A DNA stretch of 7,936 bases from an uncultured Clostridia bacterium (GTDB lineage Bacteria > Bacillota > Clostridia > Oscillospirales > Oscillospiraceae). How positions within the stretch are numbered: position 1 is the first letter of the stretch; each line of letters starts with the position of its first letter. The stretch spans positions 1 through 7,936 of the forward strand of contig CAMWTG010000123.1 in assembly GCA_947177115.1 (NCBI GenBank), in the 5' to 3' direction. The notes under the pieces are model-generated. The model saw nothing but the letters and a program-made list of their open reading frames with translations. It searched no databases and had not been told where the DNA came from. Below, piece by piece: positions 1 through 6,241 of this stretch. The position numbers and the translations under genes are program-made.

Positions 1-13
1 GCCCCTCTCCCTC

Positions 14-42
14 TTGCCAAGGCCGCCGGAAAAATGTATAAT
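14..42 (+). promoter_or_regulatory. Sigma-A type promoter of the YitT gene
   Basis: A -35 box TTGCCA (14-19, one mismatch to TTGACA) and a perfect -10 box TATAAT (37-42) are separated by exactly 17 bp. Transcription would start near position 49, giving a leader of about 55 bases before the ATG at 105. The leader contains the hairpin at 62-82. This is the best-matched promoter in the window, but it is inferred from sequence only. Confidence 0.65.
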
Positions 43-61
43 AAGATGAATAATACAGAAA

Positions 62-88
62 GCGGGACGCCGGGCGTCCCGCGCTTTT
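62..88 (+). promoter_or_regulatory. Leader hairpin with U-tract before the YitT start
   Basis: GCGGGACGC (62-70) and GCGTCCCGC (74-82) form a perfect 9-bp stem with a CGG triloop, followed by GCTTTT (83-88). It lies between the promoter at 14-42 and the SD at 92-97, so it would be transcribed as the 5' leader of the YitT gene. It could be an attenuator or a 5' stabilising hairpin. It could instead be the intrinsic terminator of a gene to the left of the window, with the promoter embedded upstream of it. The U-tract is short, so termination would be partial. Confidence 0.45.
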
Positions 89-104
89 GGTGGAGGAATG
101 CGGC

Positions 105-977
105 ATGAAGAGTAAGAGTCCGGCCCTGCGGTGGTTATATGAGTATGGCGTCATCACCCTGGGGAGCGCACTGTACGCGCTGTGCTTCAACTGGTTTTTC
201 CAGCCCAACAATATCTCCATGGGCGGGTTCACCGGCGTGGGCCAGATCGTCAATCACTTTTTCCCTGTGCTGCCTATTGGTATTACGTCCATTGTGCTGA
301 ATATCCCCCTGTTCTATATCGGCGTGCGCAAGCAGGGAGTGAAGCTGCTGATCTCCTCTCTGTACGCCATGAGCATGGGTTCCCTGATGCTGGACGGTCT
401 GGCGGCGGTGTACACCTTCAGCCCCATGGAGCCGCTGCTGGCCTGCGTGTACGGCGGGGTGCTGCTGGGGGTGTCCATGGGCCTGATGCTGACGGTGGGG
501 GCCACCACCGGGGGCACGGAGCTGGCGGCGAGGCTGCTGAAATACAAGCTGCGGAACCTCTCCATCGGACGGCTGTGCCTGAGCATTGACGTGGCCGTCA
601 TCTGCTGCTACGCCCTGACCTTCCACAGCATCAACAACGCCCTTTACGGTATCATTGCCATGTATATTTCCAGTCTGGCGATGGATACGGTGGTCTACGG
701 CGCCATCAACGCGAAGATCGCTTATATCATCAGCGATTCCAGCGGTGAGATCGCCCGGCAGCTGCTGAAAATGGACCTGGGCATCACCCTGCTGGACGGC
801 AAGGGGGGATTCAGCGGAGACAGGAAACAGGTGGTCCTCTGCGCCTTCAAGCGCAGCCAGATCGCCGCGATCAAGGCCGCCGTCACCGCCATTGATCCCA
901 ATGCCTTCATTATTGTCTGCGAGGCCCACGAGGTGCTGGGAGAGGGGTTCGGCGCGTATTCGCCGGACAGCTTGTAG
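105..977 (+). CDS. YitT family membrane protein with C-terminal DUF2179 domain
   Basis: Predicted polytopic inner-membrane protein of the YitT/DUF161 family, 290 residues, a normal length for the family. Visible hydrophobic segments lie at about residues 15-35, 58-73, 80-98, 111-130, 158-175 and 178-198. Family-typical motifs are the first helix ending in FQPNNISMGGFTG (32-44), the LNIPLF stretch (65-70) and ATTGGTE (133-139). The cytoplasmic C-terminal domain (about 205-283) matches DUF2179, with the pattern GITLLDGKGGFSG followed by IDPNAFI and GEGF. Members are often annotated as putative transporters, but the substrate is not established. The start is taken at ATG 105 because GGAGGA (92-97) sits 7 bases before it; an in-frame TTG at 87 lies upstream of that SD and is unlikely. 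The gene appears monocistronic, with its own promoter, a leader hairpin and a strong hairpin after the stop. Family assignment is secure; the exact role is not. Confidence 0.93.
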   Translation: MKSKSPALRWLYEYGVITLGSALYALCFNWFFQPNNISMGGFTGVGQIVNHFFPVLPIGITSIVLNIPLFYIGVRKQGVKLLISSLYAMSMGSLMLDGLAAVYTFSPMEPLLACVYGGVLLGVSMGLMLTVGATTGGTELAARLLKYKLRNLSIGRLCLSIDVAVICCYALTFHSINNALYGIIAMYISSLAMDTVVYGAINAKIAYIISDSSGEIARQLLKMDLGITLLDGKGGFSGDRKQVVLCAFKRSQIAAIKAAVTAIDPNAFIIVCEAHEVLGEGFGAYSPDSL

Positions 978-1005
978 GGATGAGCGGCATTTATCTGTAT
1001 ACAGA

Positions 1006-1037
1006 GAAACGGGAGGCTGCGGCCTCCCGTTTCCTTT
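1006..1037 (+). terminator. Intrinsic terminator after the YitT gene
   Basis: GAAACGGGAGGC (1006-1017) pairs perfectly with GCCTCCCGTTTC (1022-1033) around a TGCG loop, followed by CTTTAAC. It lies 28 bases after the YitT stop and between two convergent genes. The perfect symmetry means it may also stop transcription from the leftward peptidase gene, although the T-tract on that side is poor. The rest of 1038-1147 shows no gene. Confidence 0.75.
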
Positions 1038-1147
1038 AACTGTTGCAAGAAAAAGTCCCCAAAAAACTTTGAATTCCAGCCTCAGACCACGGCTATTCCT
1101 GAATTTTTGCCTGGTAACGGCATTGCATTTCTAATCAAGAAATCGTA

Positions 1148-3892
1148 TTACTCCCCCAGTGCCGGCACGTCCGCCGTGTACGCCTGATAAGCCGGGCTCA
1201 GCAGCGCGTTCAGGTCCTCCAGAGACCGCAGGGTACCGCTGTATGATTCCCCGAAACCCGCATTCAGGTATGCGGCCAGGGCGCGGCAGAGCTCCTGTGC
1301 CTCCGGTCCGGTGCGCCGGTCCAGAAGGCCGTTCAGTCCGGCAAGCTCCTCTGCGGGCCGCCTGCAGATATACGATGGCAGCCGGTACGCGTGGGTATCT
1401 CCCTCCGTCAGGAAGAACAGGTCTGCCAATTCCTCTAAAGGGGCCTTCTCCAGAGAGTTGGCTGTGCCGGAGGACCACGACCAGCCGGGGAATTCCACGA
1501 TGCCCCCGCCGGTACCCATATCAGCGATGTACCAATCGCCGTTGGCGTTCTTCATGACGAAGATCTCCCGGCCCCAGCGGTAGTACCCGGCAAAGGGGCC
1601 CTCCGTGATGGGAGCGTCCAATCCGGAACCCGCCTGCCAGTGCATATAGTTGGGGTCGTCCAGCTGGACGCAGAAGCCCCCGTTAAAGCAGAAATTGGGG
1701 AGATCCTCGCCGTTGTAAACATCAAACACCTCCGCGCTCTCCACTTGGAAGTCCAGGGGCTTCCAGTCCAGCCAGTCCGGCGTGTTCCGGTACCGCTCCG
1801 CCGCGCTCTCCGCCAATACCGCCGCCGCTTCCGCCGGAGACAGGCTCCCGTCCGCCGTGCCGTCCCAGGCAGAGGAATTGAATGCATCATCGGGGATGAT
1901 CATCAGGAAGGAGAGCAGACTGTACCGCAAATGCGGGTCGGGGTCCTCCGGCGTCTCCGGGTCCCGGACGCGGGCGTACCGGGTCCCGCCATCCTGGACC
2001 AGCTCCACCACATCGTCCGCGGAGCGGCAGCGGATCGAGCTTTTTCCATCCGCGCTGGTCAGTGTTAAGACGGTCCCCATATGATCACGGGCCAGCCAAT
2101 CCGCTGCATCCGCCTCCTCCCATGTGTAGGACAGGGAGAGGTAGTTGCCTACAAAAGCCACGTTATACCCATTTTCCCCGGTGATGTGGAATTCATCGGT
2201 TTTGCCGCCCTGCTCCACCCGGACGGTGAAGTCGTATTCGCCGCTGCCCGGGGAGGTTTCTTTCGTGATGCTCTGATACAGAGCCTGCGCGTGCGCATGC
2301 AGGGAAGAGTATGGCTCCAGACCGTTGCGGGAGATAAAGTCCGCCAGGATGCCCTCTCTCCGGGCCTTCAGCCGCTCCTGGGCCGCGAGCCGCTCTTCCG
2401 ACTGATCCTCACGGAAGCCGTAGTTATGATCCAAGACCTCTGCGGAAATATACATGTAATAGTTTCCGGCGCTGTCTATGGCAAAGGGCTGGCCCCCAAC
2501 GCTGCCATGGGCCAAAAAATCCTCATATTCAGCCTGCGTATAGCGGTCTATGCCAAACAGGAAACCGCCGCCCTCAAAGTTCCACTTTTCCAGCATCTCA
2601 TCGTAGCTCTGTTTTTCAAAAAAGGCCGCCAGCTCGCCCCAGAAGGGAGAATCCTCGATCCCTCCGGTAACGACTTGTACCTGATCCGCTATGTCCTTCG
2701 GGACCGCGATGGTCAGCCCGCCGTCCAGATCGTAGACCGCCGCGTCCTCCGGCTCCGCCGGGGGCGTTTGCTGTTCATCCCGGAGCAGCGGGTCCGGCGC
2801 ATCGGGCTCCACCGGCTTCACGCCGGTGACCAGAGAGCAGGCTCCCACCACCGCCGCCAGCAGCAGGGAGAGGAAAATGACCATGGGTCCGGATCTCTTA
2901 TATTTCACGATGCAGTACAACCTTTCTTTCAGCTGCTTTTTCTCCTCGCACAGCGTCACCGCCAACGGGCCAAGCCCCTTGGGCGCGTGAGCTGCCAGGG
3001 CCAGCAGCGTCTCTCCGTAATGCCGCCGCTCCGGGGCGGTCAGGCTTTTCATCACCGCCTCATCGCAGGCCAGCTCGCAATTCCTGCCGGTCTCCCGGCG
3101 GACCAGCAGCATCACCGGATTGAACCAATGGAACCTGGTGACAATGGCGGCGAACCACTTCACCAGCAGATCCTTCCGCCGCACATGGGTCAGCTCGTGG
3201 GCCAGGATGTCCCGCAGGCGGTCCGGGTCTGTCACGCCTGCCGGCAGGACGATCGTGGGATGTACCACGCCAAGCAGCAGCGGCGTTGTGACGGCCGGAC
3301 TTTCCACCAGCTCCACCCGGCTCCCGCGAGACAGCTCTCTCAGGAGCGCGTACGCCTCCGGGGAGGCCGATACGGCGGTCCGCCGGACCCTTTCGTACAT
3401 CCGCAGATATCCCAGCGCAAACCACCCCACGCTGGCCAGTGTGCCAAACCACCATAGCAGCGCCCATAAAGCGGGGTCCCGCAGCCAATGTAAAGCGGCG
3501 TTTACACGAGAGGAAACCAATGGTTGCTGCCCCTGTGCAGAGGAAACTTCTGGCTGCGCCGGGGCGACTGCCTCCGTTTCCCGAGGCGGTTCAGCCTCCG
3601 GAGGTGTCTTGGAGGGATCCGCGTCCGGAGCTGTGCCGGGAGTGACCGGCGGAAAGACCATCGCGGGCTGTACCGCCGCCGGCGGATCCGGGACGGACGC
3701 CTCCTCCGCCGCGGGTACCGGCAGATCGAATCCTGCCGGCACACACAGCCGCAGCAGCACCAGCAGCCACAGATAGTACGCCGCCGCCCGGCTCACCCGC
3801 CCCTGCAGCAGGGGCCGCAGCGCCGTCAGCGCCAATGCCAGCAGCGAGCCCAGCAGGCTCAGTTTCACCAGCGTCTGCAAAAACAGTTCCAT
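1148..3892 (-). CDS. BlaR1-like M56 family membrane metallopeptidase with long C-terminal extracytoplasmic region
   Basis: Probable antirepressor/sensor protease of the M56 (BlaR1/MecR1) family, 914 residues. In this family an integral-membrane zinc protease is activated by an external signal and leads to cleavage of the partner BlaI-type repressor. The zinc motif HELTH is at 232-236 and the third ligand Glu is in CELACDE (271-278). Four membrane helices are visible at about 9-27, 38-55, 139-162 and 336-355, so the active site lies on the cytoplasmic side between helices 3 and 4, as in BlaR1. Residues 57-130 form a Pro/Ala/Glu-rich loop. The region from about 356 to 914 would be outside the membrane. 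It has no visible penicillin-binding SxxK/SxN/KTG set, so the inducer is probably not sensed by a BlaR1-type transpeptidase domain. The start ATG has a GGAGG SD (3901-3905) inside the end of the repressor gene, whose TAA directly abuts this ATG, indicating translational coupling. BlaR1 itself is about 600 residues, so this protein is unusually long. Confidence 0.88.
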   Translation of the reverse strand: MELFLQTLVKLSLLGSLLALALTALRPLLQGRVSRAAAYYLWLLVLLRLCVPAGFDLPVPAAEEASVPDPPAAVQPAMVFPPVTPGTAPDADPSKTPPEAEPPRETEAVAPAQPEVSSAQGQQPLVSSRVNAALHWLRDPALWALLWWFGTLASVGWFALGYLRMYERVRRTAVSASPEAYALLRELSRGSRVELVESPAVTTPLLLGVVHPTIVLPAGVTDPDRLRDILAHELTHVRRKDLLVKWFAAIVTRFHWFNPVMLLVRRETGRNCELACDEAVMKSLTAPERRHYGETLLALAAHAPKGLGPLAVTLCEEKKQLKERLYCIVKYKRSGPMVIFLSLLLAAVVGACSLVTGVKPVEPDAPDPLLRDEQQTPPAEPEDAAVYDLDGGLTIAVPKDIADQVQVVTGGIEDSPFWGELAAFFEKQSYDEMLEKWNFEGGGFLFGIDRYTQAEYEDFLAHGSVGGQPFAIDSAGNYYMYISAEVLDHNYGFREDQSEERLAAQERLKARREGILADFISRNGLEPYSSLHAHAQALYQSITKETSPGSGEYDFTVRVEQGGKTDEFHITGENGYNVAFVGNYLSLSYTWEEADAADWLARDHMGTVLTLTSADGKSSIRCRSADDVVELVQDGGTRYARVRDPETPEDPDPHLRYSLLSFLMIIPDDAFNSSAWDGTADGSLSPAEAAAVLAESAAERYRNTPDWLDWKPLDFQVESAEVFDVYNGEDLPNFCFNGGFCVQLDDPNYMHWQAGSGLDAPITEGPFAGYYRWGREIFVMKNANGDWYIADMGTGGGIVEFPGWSWSSGTANSLEKAPLEELADLFFLTEGDTHAYRLPSYICRRPAEELAGLNGLLDRRTGPEAQELCRALAAYLNAGFGESYSGTLRSLEDLNALLSPAYQAYTADVPALGE

Positions 3893-4282
3893 TTATTTTC
3901 CCTCCTTCTCCCACAGCTCCTGGAAGAACGTCCGCAGCTCGTCTACATCCTGGGGTCCCAGCTGGTCGTGCTCCACCAGCGCGGCCACCATGGCCTTGGC
4001 GCTGCCGGAATAGAGCTTGTCAATGAGCCGCTGGGTCCGGTACCGGCCCAGCTGGTCCTGCTCTACCAGGGGGCGGTAGCAGTAGACCTTTTGCTTCTCC
4101 TGCCCCACCGCACCCTTCTCGCAGAGACGGCGGAGCAGGGTCTTGGTGGTGTCGCCGCTCCAGCCATGTCTATCCGACAGGGCGGCTTTCAGCTGTCCCA
4201 GGGTCATGGGTCCGTCCGCGGCCCATAGGGCCTGCATGATCTCCAGCTCCGCATCGGTGATCTTACTTTCCGCTTCCCACAT
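3893..4282 (-). CDS. BlaI/MecI/CopY family transcriptional repressor
   Basis: Winged-helix repressor of the Penicillinase_R family, 129 residues, the usual length. The N-terminal DNA-binding domain (about residues 6-75) carries the family pattern KITDAELEIMQALW, then the recognition-helix region GDTTKTLLRRLCEKG and the wing KQKVYCYRPLV. The C-terminal part, rich in charged and aromatic residues, is the dimerisation region. It should repress its own operon by binding the palindromes at 4305-4346, and be inactivated through the peptidase encoded immediately downstream with no intergenic base. The start is taken at ATG 4282 because AAGGAG (4291-4296) lies 8 bases upstream; an in-frame TTG at 4300 precedes that SD and is rejected. 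The regulated resistance or stress gene is not evident here: no beta-lactamase is in the window, so the regulon may be the pair itself or lie elsewhere. Confidence 0.93.
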   Translation of the reverse strand: MWEAESKITDAELEIMQALWAADGPMTLGQLKAALSDRHGWSGDTTKTLLRRLCEKGAVGQEKQKVYCYRPLVEQDQLGRYRTQRLIDKLYSGSAKAMVAALVEHDQLGPQDVDELRTFFQELWEKEGK

Positions 4283-4304
4283 AGCGCATACTCCTTCCAA
4301 AATC

Positions 4305-4346
4305 AGGTTACAATTGTTCCTTGTATATAGGTTACAACTGTAACCT
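4305..4346. promoter_or_regulatory. Tandem BlaI/CopY-type operators
   Basis: A perfect inverted repeat AGGTTACA-AC-TGTAACCT occupies 4329-4346. A second copy, AGGTTACA-AT-TGTTCCTT (4305-4322), keeps the left arm intact and 5 of 8 bases in the right arm. Both carry the TACANNTGT core known for BlaI, MecI and CopY operators. Their centres are 24 bp apart, and the second lies 22 bases before the repressor start. The arrangement suggests cooperative binding of two dimers and autorepression. Confidence 0.75.
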
Positions 4347-4349
4347 CAA
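4322..4349 (-). promoter_or_regulatory. Probable promoter of the repressor-peptidase operon
   Basis: Reading leftward, TTGAGG (4349-4344) and TATACA (4327-4322) are separated by 16 bp, and the perfect operator palindrome fills the spacer. A better -35 hexamer, TTGACA (4357-4352), is also present but stands 22 bp from TATATA (4329-4324). Which pair is used cannot be decided from sequence. Either way the operator overlaps the promoter, which supports repression by promoter occlusion. Confidence 0.45.
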
Positions 4350-4507
4350 TTTGTCAAGGGAAATTTCTGCTTTCCCGCTATCCGAAAAGACCGGACCCCG
4401 GCGTGCCAACCTGCGAGGGAATGAAAAATTTGCTGTTGTGATGCAAAAAATCACTCCAATGGGGTCATCCTTATAGGGACGGCCTTTTGAATAGTCCATG
4501 CGGTTGA

Positions 4508-4578
4508 AAAAGCGCTTTTGCGGCTCTCTGCGGCGTAAAATACCCTGCGGGTGAAAAGAAATTGTTTGCTTCTTTTCA
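4508..4578. promoter_or_regulatory. Palindromes upstream of the ZIP transporter gene
   Basis: Two inverted repeats lie in the divergent intergenic region. One is the perfect 12-bp palindrome AAAAGCGCTTTT (4508-4519). The other is TGAAAAGAA (4552-4560) with TTCTTTTCA (4570-4578), a 9-bp repeat around a 9-base spacer. Their position just before the transporter promoter suggests regulator binding sites, but no cognate regulator can be named. The remaining stretch 4358-4507 shows no gene or clear structure. Confidence 0.3.
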
Positions 4579-4618
4579 ACTGCTTTGACTATATATAGAT
4601 GGGTTGTCCTTATATAAT
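4566..4618 (+). promoter_or_regulatory. Probable promoter region of the ZIP transporter gene
   Basis: Two alternative arrangements are visible. TTGCTT (4566-4571) and TATATA (4590-4595) have an 18-bp spacer. TTGACT (4585-4590) and TATAAT (4613-4618) have better hexamers but a 22-bp spacer. The region is clearly promoter-like (AT-rich, in front of a gene with its own SD), but the exact promoter is unresolved. Confidence 0.35.
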
Positions 4619-4640
4619 TTGACAAATGGAGAACTGCAAA

Positions 4641-5420
4641 ATGTCAGAGGTGATGCAAGAAATCCTCCTCCCCTTCGGCGGTACGGCTTTGGGCGCGGCC
4701 TGTGTTTTTGCTGCGCGCAGCCCGCTTCACGCAAAAGCCCGGCGGGTATTGGCCGGCTTCGCGGCAGGAGTCATGGTGGCGGCGTCCATCTGGAGCCTTT
4801 TGGTACCTGCCCTGGAGCAGGCGGCGGATATGGGCCGGCGGGCATTCCTCCCGGCGGCCGCCGGTTTCTGGCTGGGCGTCCTGTTTCTGCTGGTCTTGGA
4901 CCGGATAATCCCCCACTTGCATCAGCGCGGCGAGCAGCCGGAAGGGCCCCCTGTCCGGCTGAAACAGACAACCATGCTGATCCTGGCCGTTGCCCTCCAC
5001 AACATCCCGGAGGGCATGGCGGTGGGCGTGGTACTGGCAGGCCGGATGGCCGGAAATGAAACCATTACGGCCACCGGAGCGCTGGCACTGTCCATTGGCA
5101 TTGCCATTCAGAATTTCCCGGAGGGGGTCATTATCTCCATGCCGCTCCAGGCGGAAGGCGTAAGCAAAGGCCGGGCGTTTGTGTACGGGGTCCTGTCAGG
5201 CGCGGCCGAGCCGCTGGCGGCGCTGCTGACTATCTGGGCTGCGGGATTCATTCTTCCGGCCCTGCCGTATCTGCTCGGCTTCGCGGCGGGGGCCATGATC
5301 TACGTGGTGGTGGAGGAGCTGATCCCGGAGACAGCTATTGGAGAACACTCCAATCTGGGAATGCTGTTCTTTGCGGCAGGATTCACCATTATGCTGGCGC
5401 TGGATGTGGCCCTTGGGTAG
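4641..5420 (+). CDS. ZIP family divalent metal transporter
   Basis: Predicted eight-helix metal-ion permease of the ZIP family (ZupT/GufA-like), 259 residues, importing zinc, iron or manganese across the cytoplasmic membrane. The diagnostic metal-binding helices are clear: HNIPEGMAVG at 120-129 and QNFPEGVIIS at 157-166, each supplying family metal ligands (H120, N121, E124; N158, E161). Further family signatures are AAEPLAALL (188-196) and VVEELIPE (223-230). The variable loop (about 92-108) contains only HLH plus charged residues, so it is not the long His-rich loop of some members. The start is taken at ATG 4641, since GGAGAA (4628-4633) lies 7 bases before it; the in-frame ATG at 4626 overlaps the SD and has none of its own. 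It stands alone, divergent from the repressor operon. Metal specificity cannot be read from sequence. Confidence 0.92.
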   Translation: MSEVMQEILLPFGGTALGAACVFAARSPLHAKARRVLAGFAAGVMVAASIWSLLVPALEQAADMGRRAFLPAAAGFWLGVLFLLVLDRIIPHLHQRGEQPEGPPVRLKQTTMLILAVALHNIPEGMAVGVVLAGRMAGNETITATGALALSIGIAIQNFPEGVIISMPLQAEGVSKGRAFVYGVLSGAAEPLAALLTIWAAGFILPALPYLLGFAAGAMIYVVVEELIPETAIGEHSNLGMLFFAAGFTIMLALDVALG

Positions 5421-5431
5421 GAGCCACATCC
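5402..5431 (+). terminator. Hairpin spanning the ZIP gene stop codon
   Basis: GGATGTGGC (5402-5410) and GCCACATCC (5423-5431) form a perfect 9-bp stem with a 12-base loop that contains the TAG stop. There is no T-tract after it, so it may be a 3'-end-protecting structure or a factor-dependent end rather than a classical intrinsic terminator. Confidence 0.35.
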
Positions 5432-5490
5432 GGAATATTCGGACCAAGCTGTCATAAGCGTCATTAAAAGCCGTTCATTGTTTTACCTCC

Positions 5491-5524
5491 ACAAATAAAA
5501 ACACCGCAGTGAAATTACTGCGGT
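5491..5524 (-). terminator. Minus-strand intrinsic terminator
   Basis: ACCGCAGT (5524-5517 on the minus strand) and ACTGCGGT (5510-5503) form a perfect 8-bp stem with a 6-base loop. On the minus strand it is followed by GTTTTTATTTG, a good U-tract. The nearest thing it could terminate is the tRNA fragment at 5588-5610, about 65 bases upstream, so it may be the original terminator of the tRNA gene that was the insertion target. The rest of 5432-5587 shows no gene. Confidence 0.65.
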
Positions 5525-5587
5525 TCAAAGGCTTTCTGCGATTATAGTCGACAGACTACCCCCTTTGTGTAATCTGTCAACTTATCA

Positions 5588-5610
5588 TGGTACGCCGTGA
5601 GGGATTCGAA
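5588..5610 (-). other. Putative attachment site: tRNA 3'-end fragment
   Basis: On the minus strand these 23 bases read as a tRNA 3' end: T-loop TTCGAAT, T-stem 3' half CCCTC, acceptor 3' strand ACGGCGT, discriminator A and encoded CCA. The bases 5' of it (GCTTGATAA) do not form the matching T-stem GAGGG, and no D or anticodon arm is present, so only the 3' end exists. A truncated tRNA end like this is the usual att copy left by a tyrosine integrase at the side opposite the restored tRNA. The amino-acid identity cannot be told from these bases. Confidence 0.6.
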
Positions 5611-5725
5611 TTATCAAGCAAACTTTTCGGTACATTTTTTACGTCATATAATTACGAAATCTGAGTAAATCTACAAATTTTTAGAACTTTTTTAATCCGA
5701 ATTTTCCGCTTGCTCCCAACGTGTA

Positions 5726-5755
5726 AGGGGTATTTTTAGGGGTAGCACAGGGGTA
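5726..5755 (+). repeat. Three AGGGGTA direct repeats near the element end
   Basis: AGGGGTA occurs at 5726-5732, 5738-5744 and 5749-5755, with periods of 12 and 11 bp, so all three face nearly the same side of the helix. They lie about 120-145 bp from the tRNA fragment and 38-67 bp before the ssb start. Integrase arm-type or excisionase sites are a likely reading; operator sites for the ssb promoter are the alternative. The AT-rich stretch 5611-5725 shows no gene. Confidence 0.5.
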
Positions 5756-5792
5756 GAAATTTCATCCCCGGACAAACGAAAGGAACTGAACC

Positions 5793-6137
5793 ATGCTAAA
5801 TACAATCACCATCATGGGCCGCCTGTGCGCGGACCCGGAACTGCGCAAAACCTCCAATGACATTTCCATCTGTACCTTCCGAATTGCTGTCGCGCGGGAC
5901 TACACGCGAGACGGCGAGGAGCGGGAAACCGACTTCTTTGACGTAGTGGCCTGGAGGTCTACAGCGGAGTTTCTCCAACGCTATTTCACCAAAGGCCGCA
6001 TGATCATCCTGACAGGCCGCTTGCAGGCTCGAAACTGGTATGACCGGGACAATAACAAGCGCGTGTCCATCGAGATCATTGCGGAAAGCGTCTACTTTGC
6101 CGACAGCAGTCGCGAGGACGGCAGCGGGGCCGCATGA
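5793..6137 (+). CDS. ssb: Single-stranded DNA-binding protein, short mobile-element type
   Basis: OB-fold single-stranded DNA-binding protein of 114 residues, coating ssDNA during replication, repair or conjugative transfer. The start MLNTITIMGRLCADPELRKT and the block FFDVVAWRSTAEFLQRYFTKGRMIILTGRLQARNWYD are the standard bacterial SSB core (about residues 1-105). Chromosomal SSBs are usually 150-180 residues, with a flexible linker and an acidic tail ending DDDIPF. Here the protein stops about nine residues after the OB-fold with GSGAA, so the tail that recruits partner proteins is missing. An SD, AAAGGA (5779-5784), stands 8 bases before the ATG. The TGA overlaps an ATG (ATGA, 6134-6137) that opens a frame into the next gene, but that gene has its own SD further down. 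It is likely the first gene of the element at this end. Confidence 0.92.
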   Translation: MLNTITIMGRLCADPELRKTSNDISICTFRIAVARDYTRDGEERETDFFDVVAWRSTAEFLQRYFTKGRMIILTGRLQARNWYDRDNNKRVSIEIIAESVYFADSSREDGSGAA

Positions 6138-6179
6138 CCACCGCTGCACCTCTACCGGCGGCGCGGTGCTGCCCTGATT

Positions 6180-6204
6180 CGCAGACGGGCTTTGCCTGTC
6201 TGCG
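6180..6204 (+). other. Hairpin between ssb and the next gene
   Basis: CGCAGACGGGC (6180-6190) pairs with GCCTGTCTGCG (6194-6204) as an 11-bp stem with a TTT triloop and one G-U pair. No T-tract follows. It lies in the 104-base spacer before a gene with its own SD, so it may be a processing or stability element in a shared transcript. Confidence 0.45.
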
Positions 6205-6241
6205 GCACCCGGAGAAAAACCGTCATCAAAGGAGCAGCGAT

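Noticed and set aside
135..929. A 264-codon minus-strand open frame opposite the YitT gene
   Set aside because: Low-complexity Gln/His/Gly-rich translation, wholly antisense to a well-supported family member.
2081..3457. A 458-codon plus-strand open frame opposite the M56 peptidase gene
   Set aside because: It is antisense to a gene with clear protease motifs, its translation has no recognisable domain, and it has no SD. It is a GC-rich shadow frame.
4504..4520. A catabolite-repression (cre) site at the AAAAGCGCTTTT palindrome
   Set aside because: The spacing between TG and the central CG is two bases too long for the cre consensus.
4332..4625. A 97-codon minus-strand frame in the divergent intergenic region
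   Set aside because: It runs through the repressor promoter and operators, lacks an SD and has no family-like sequence.
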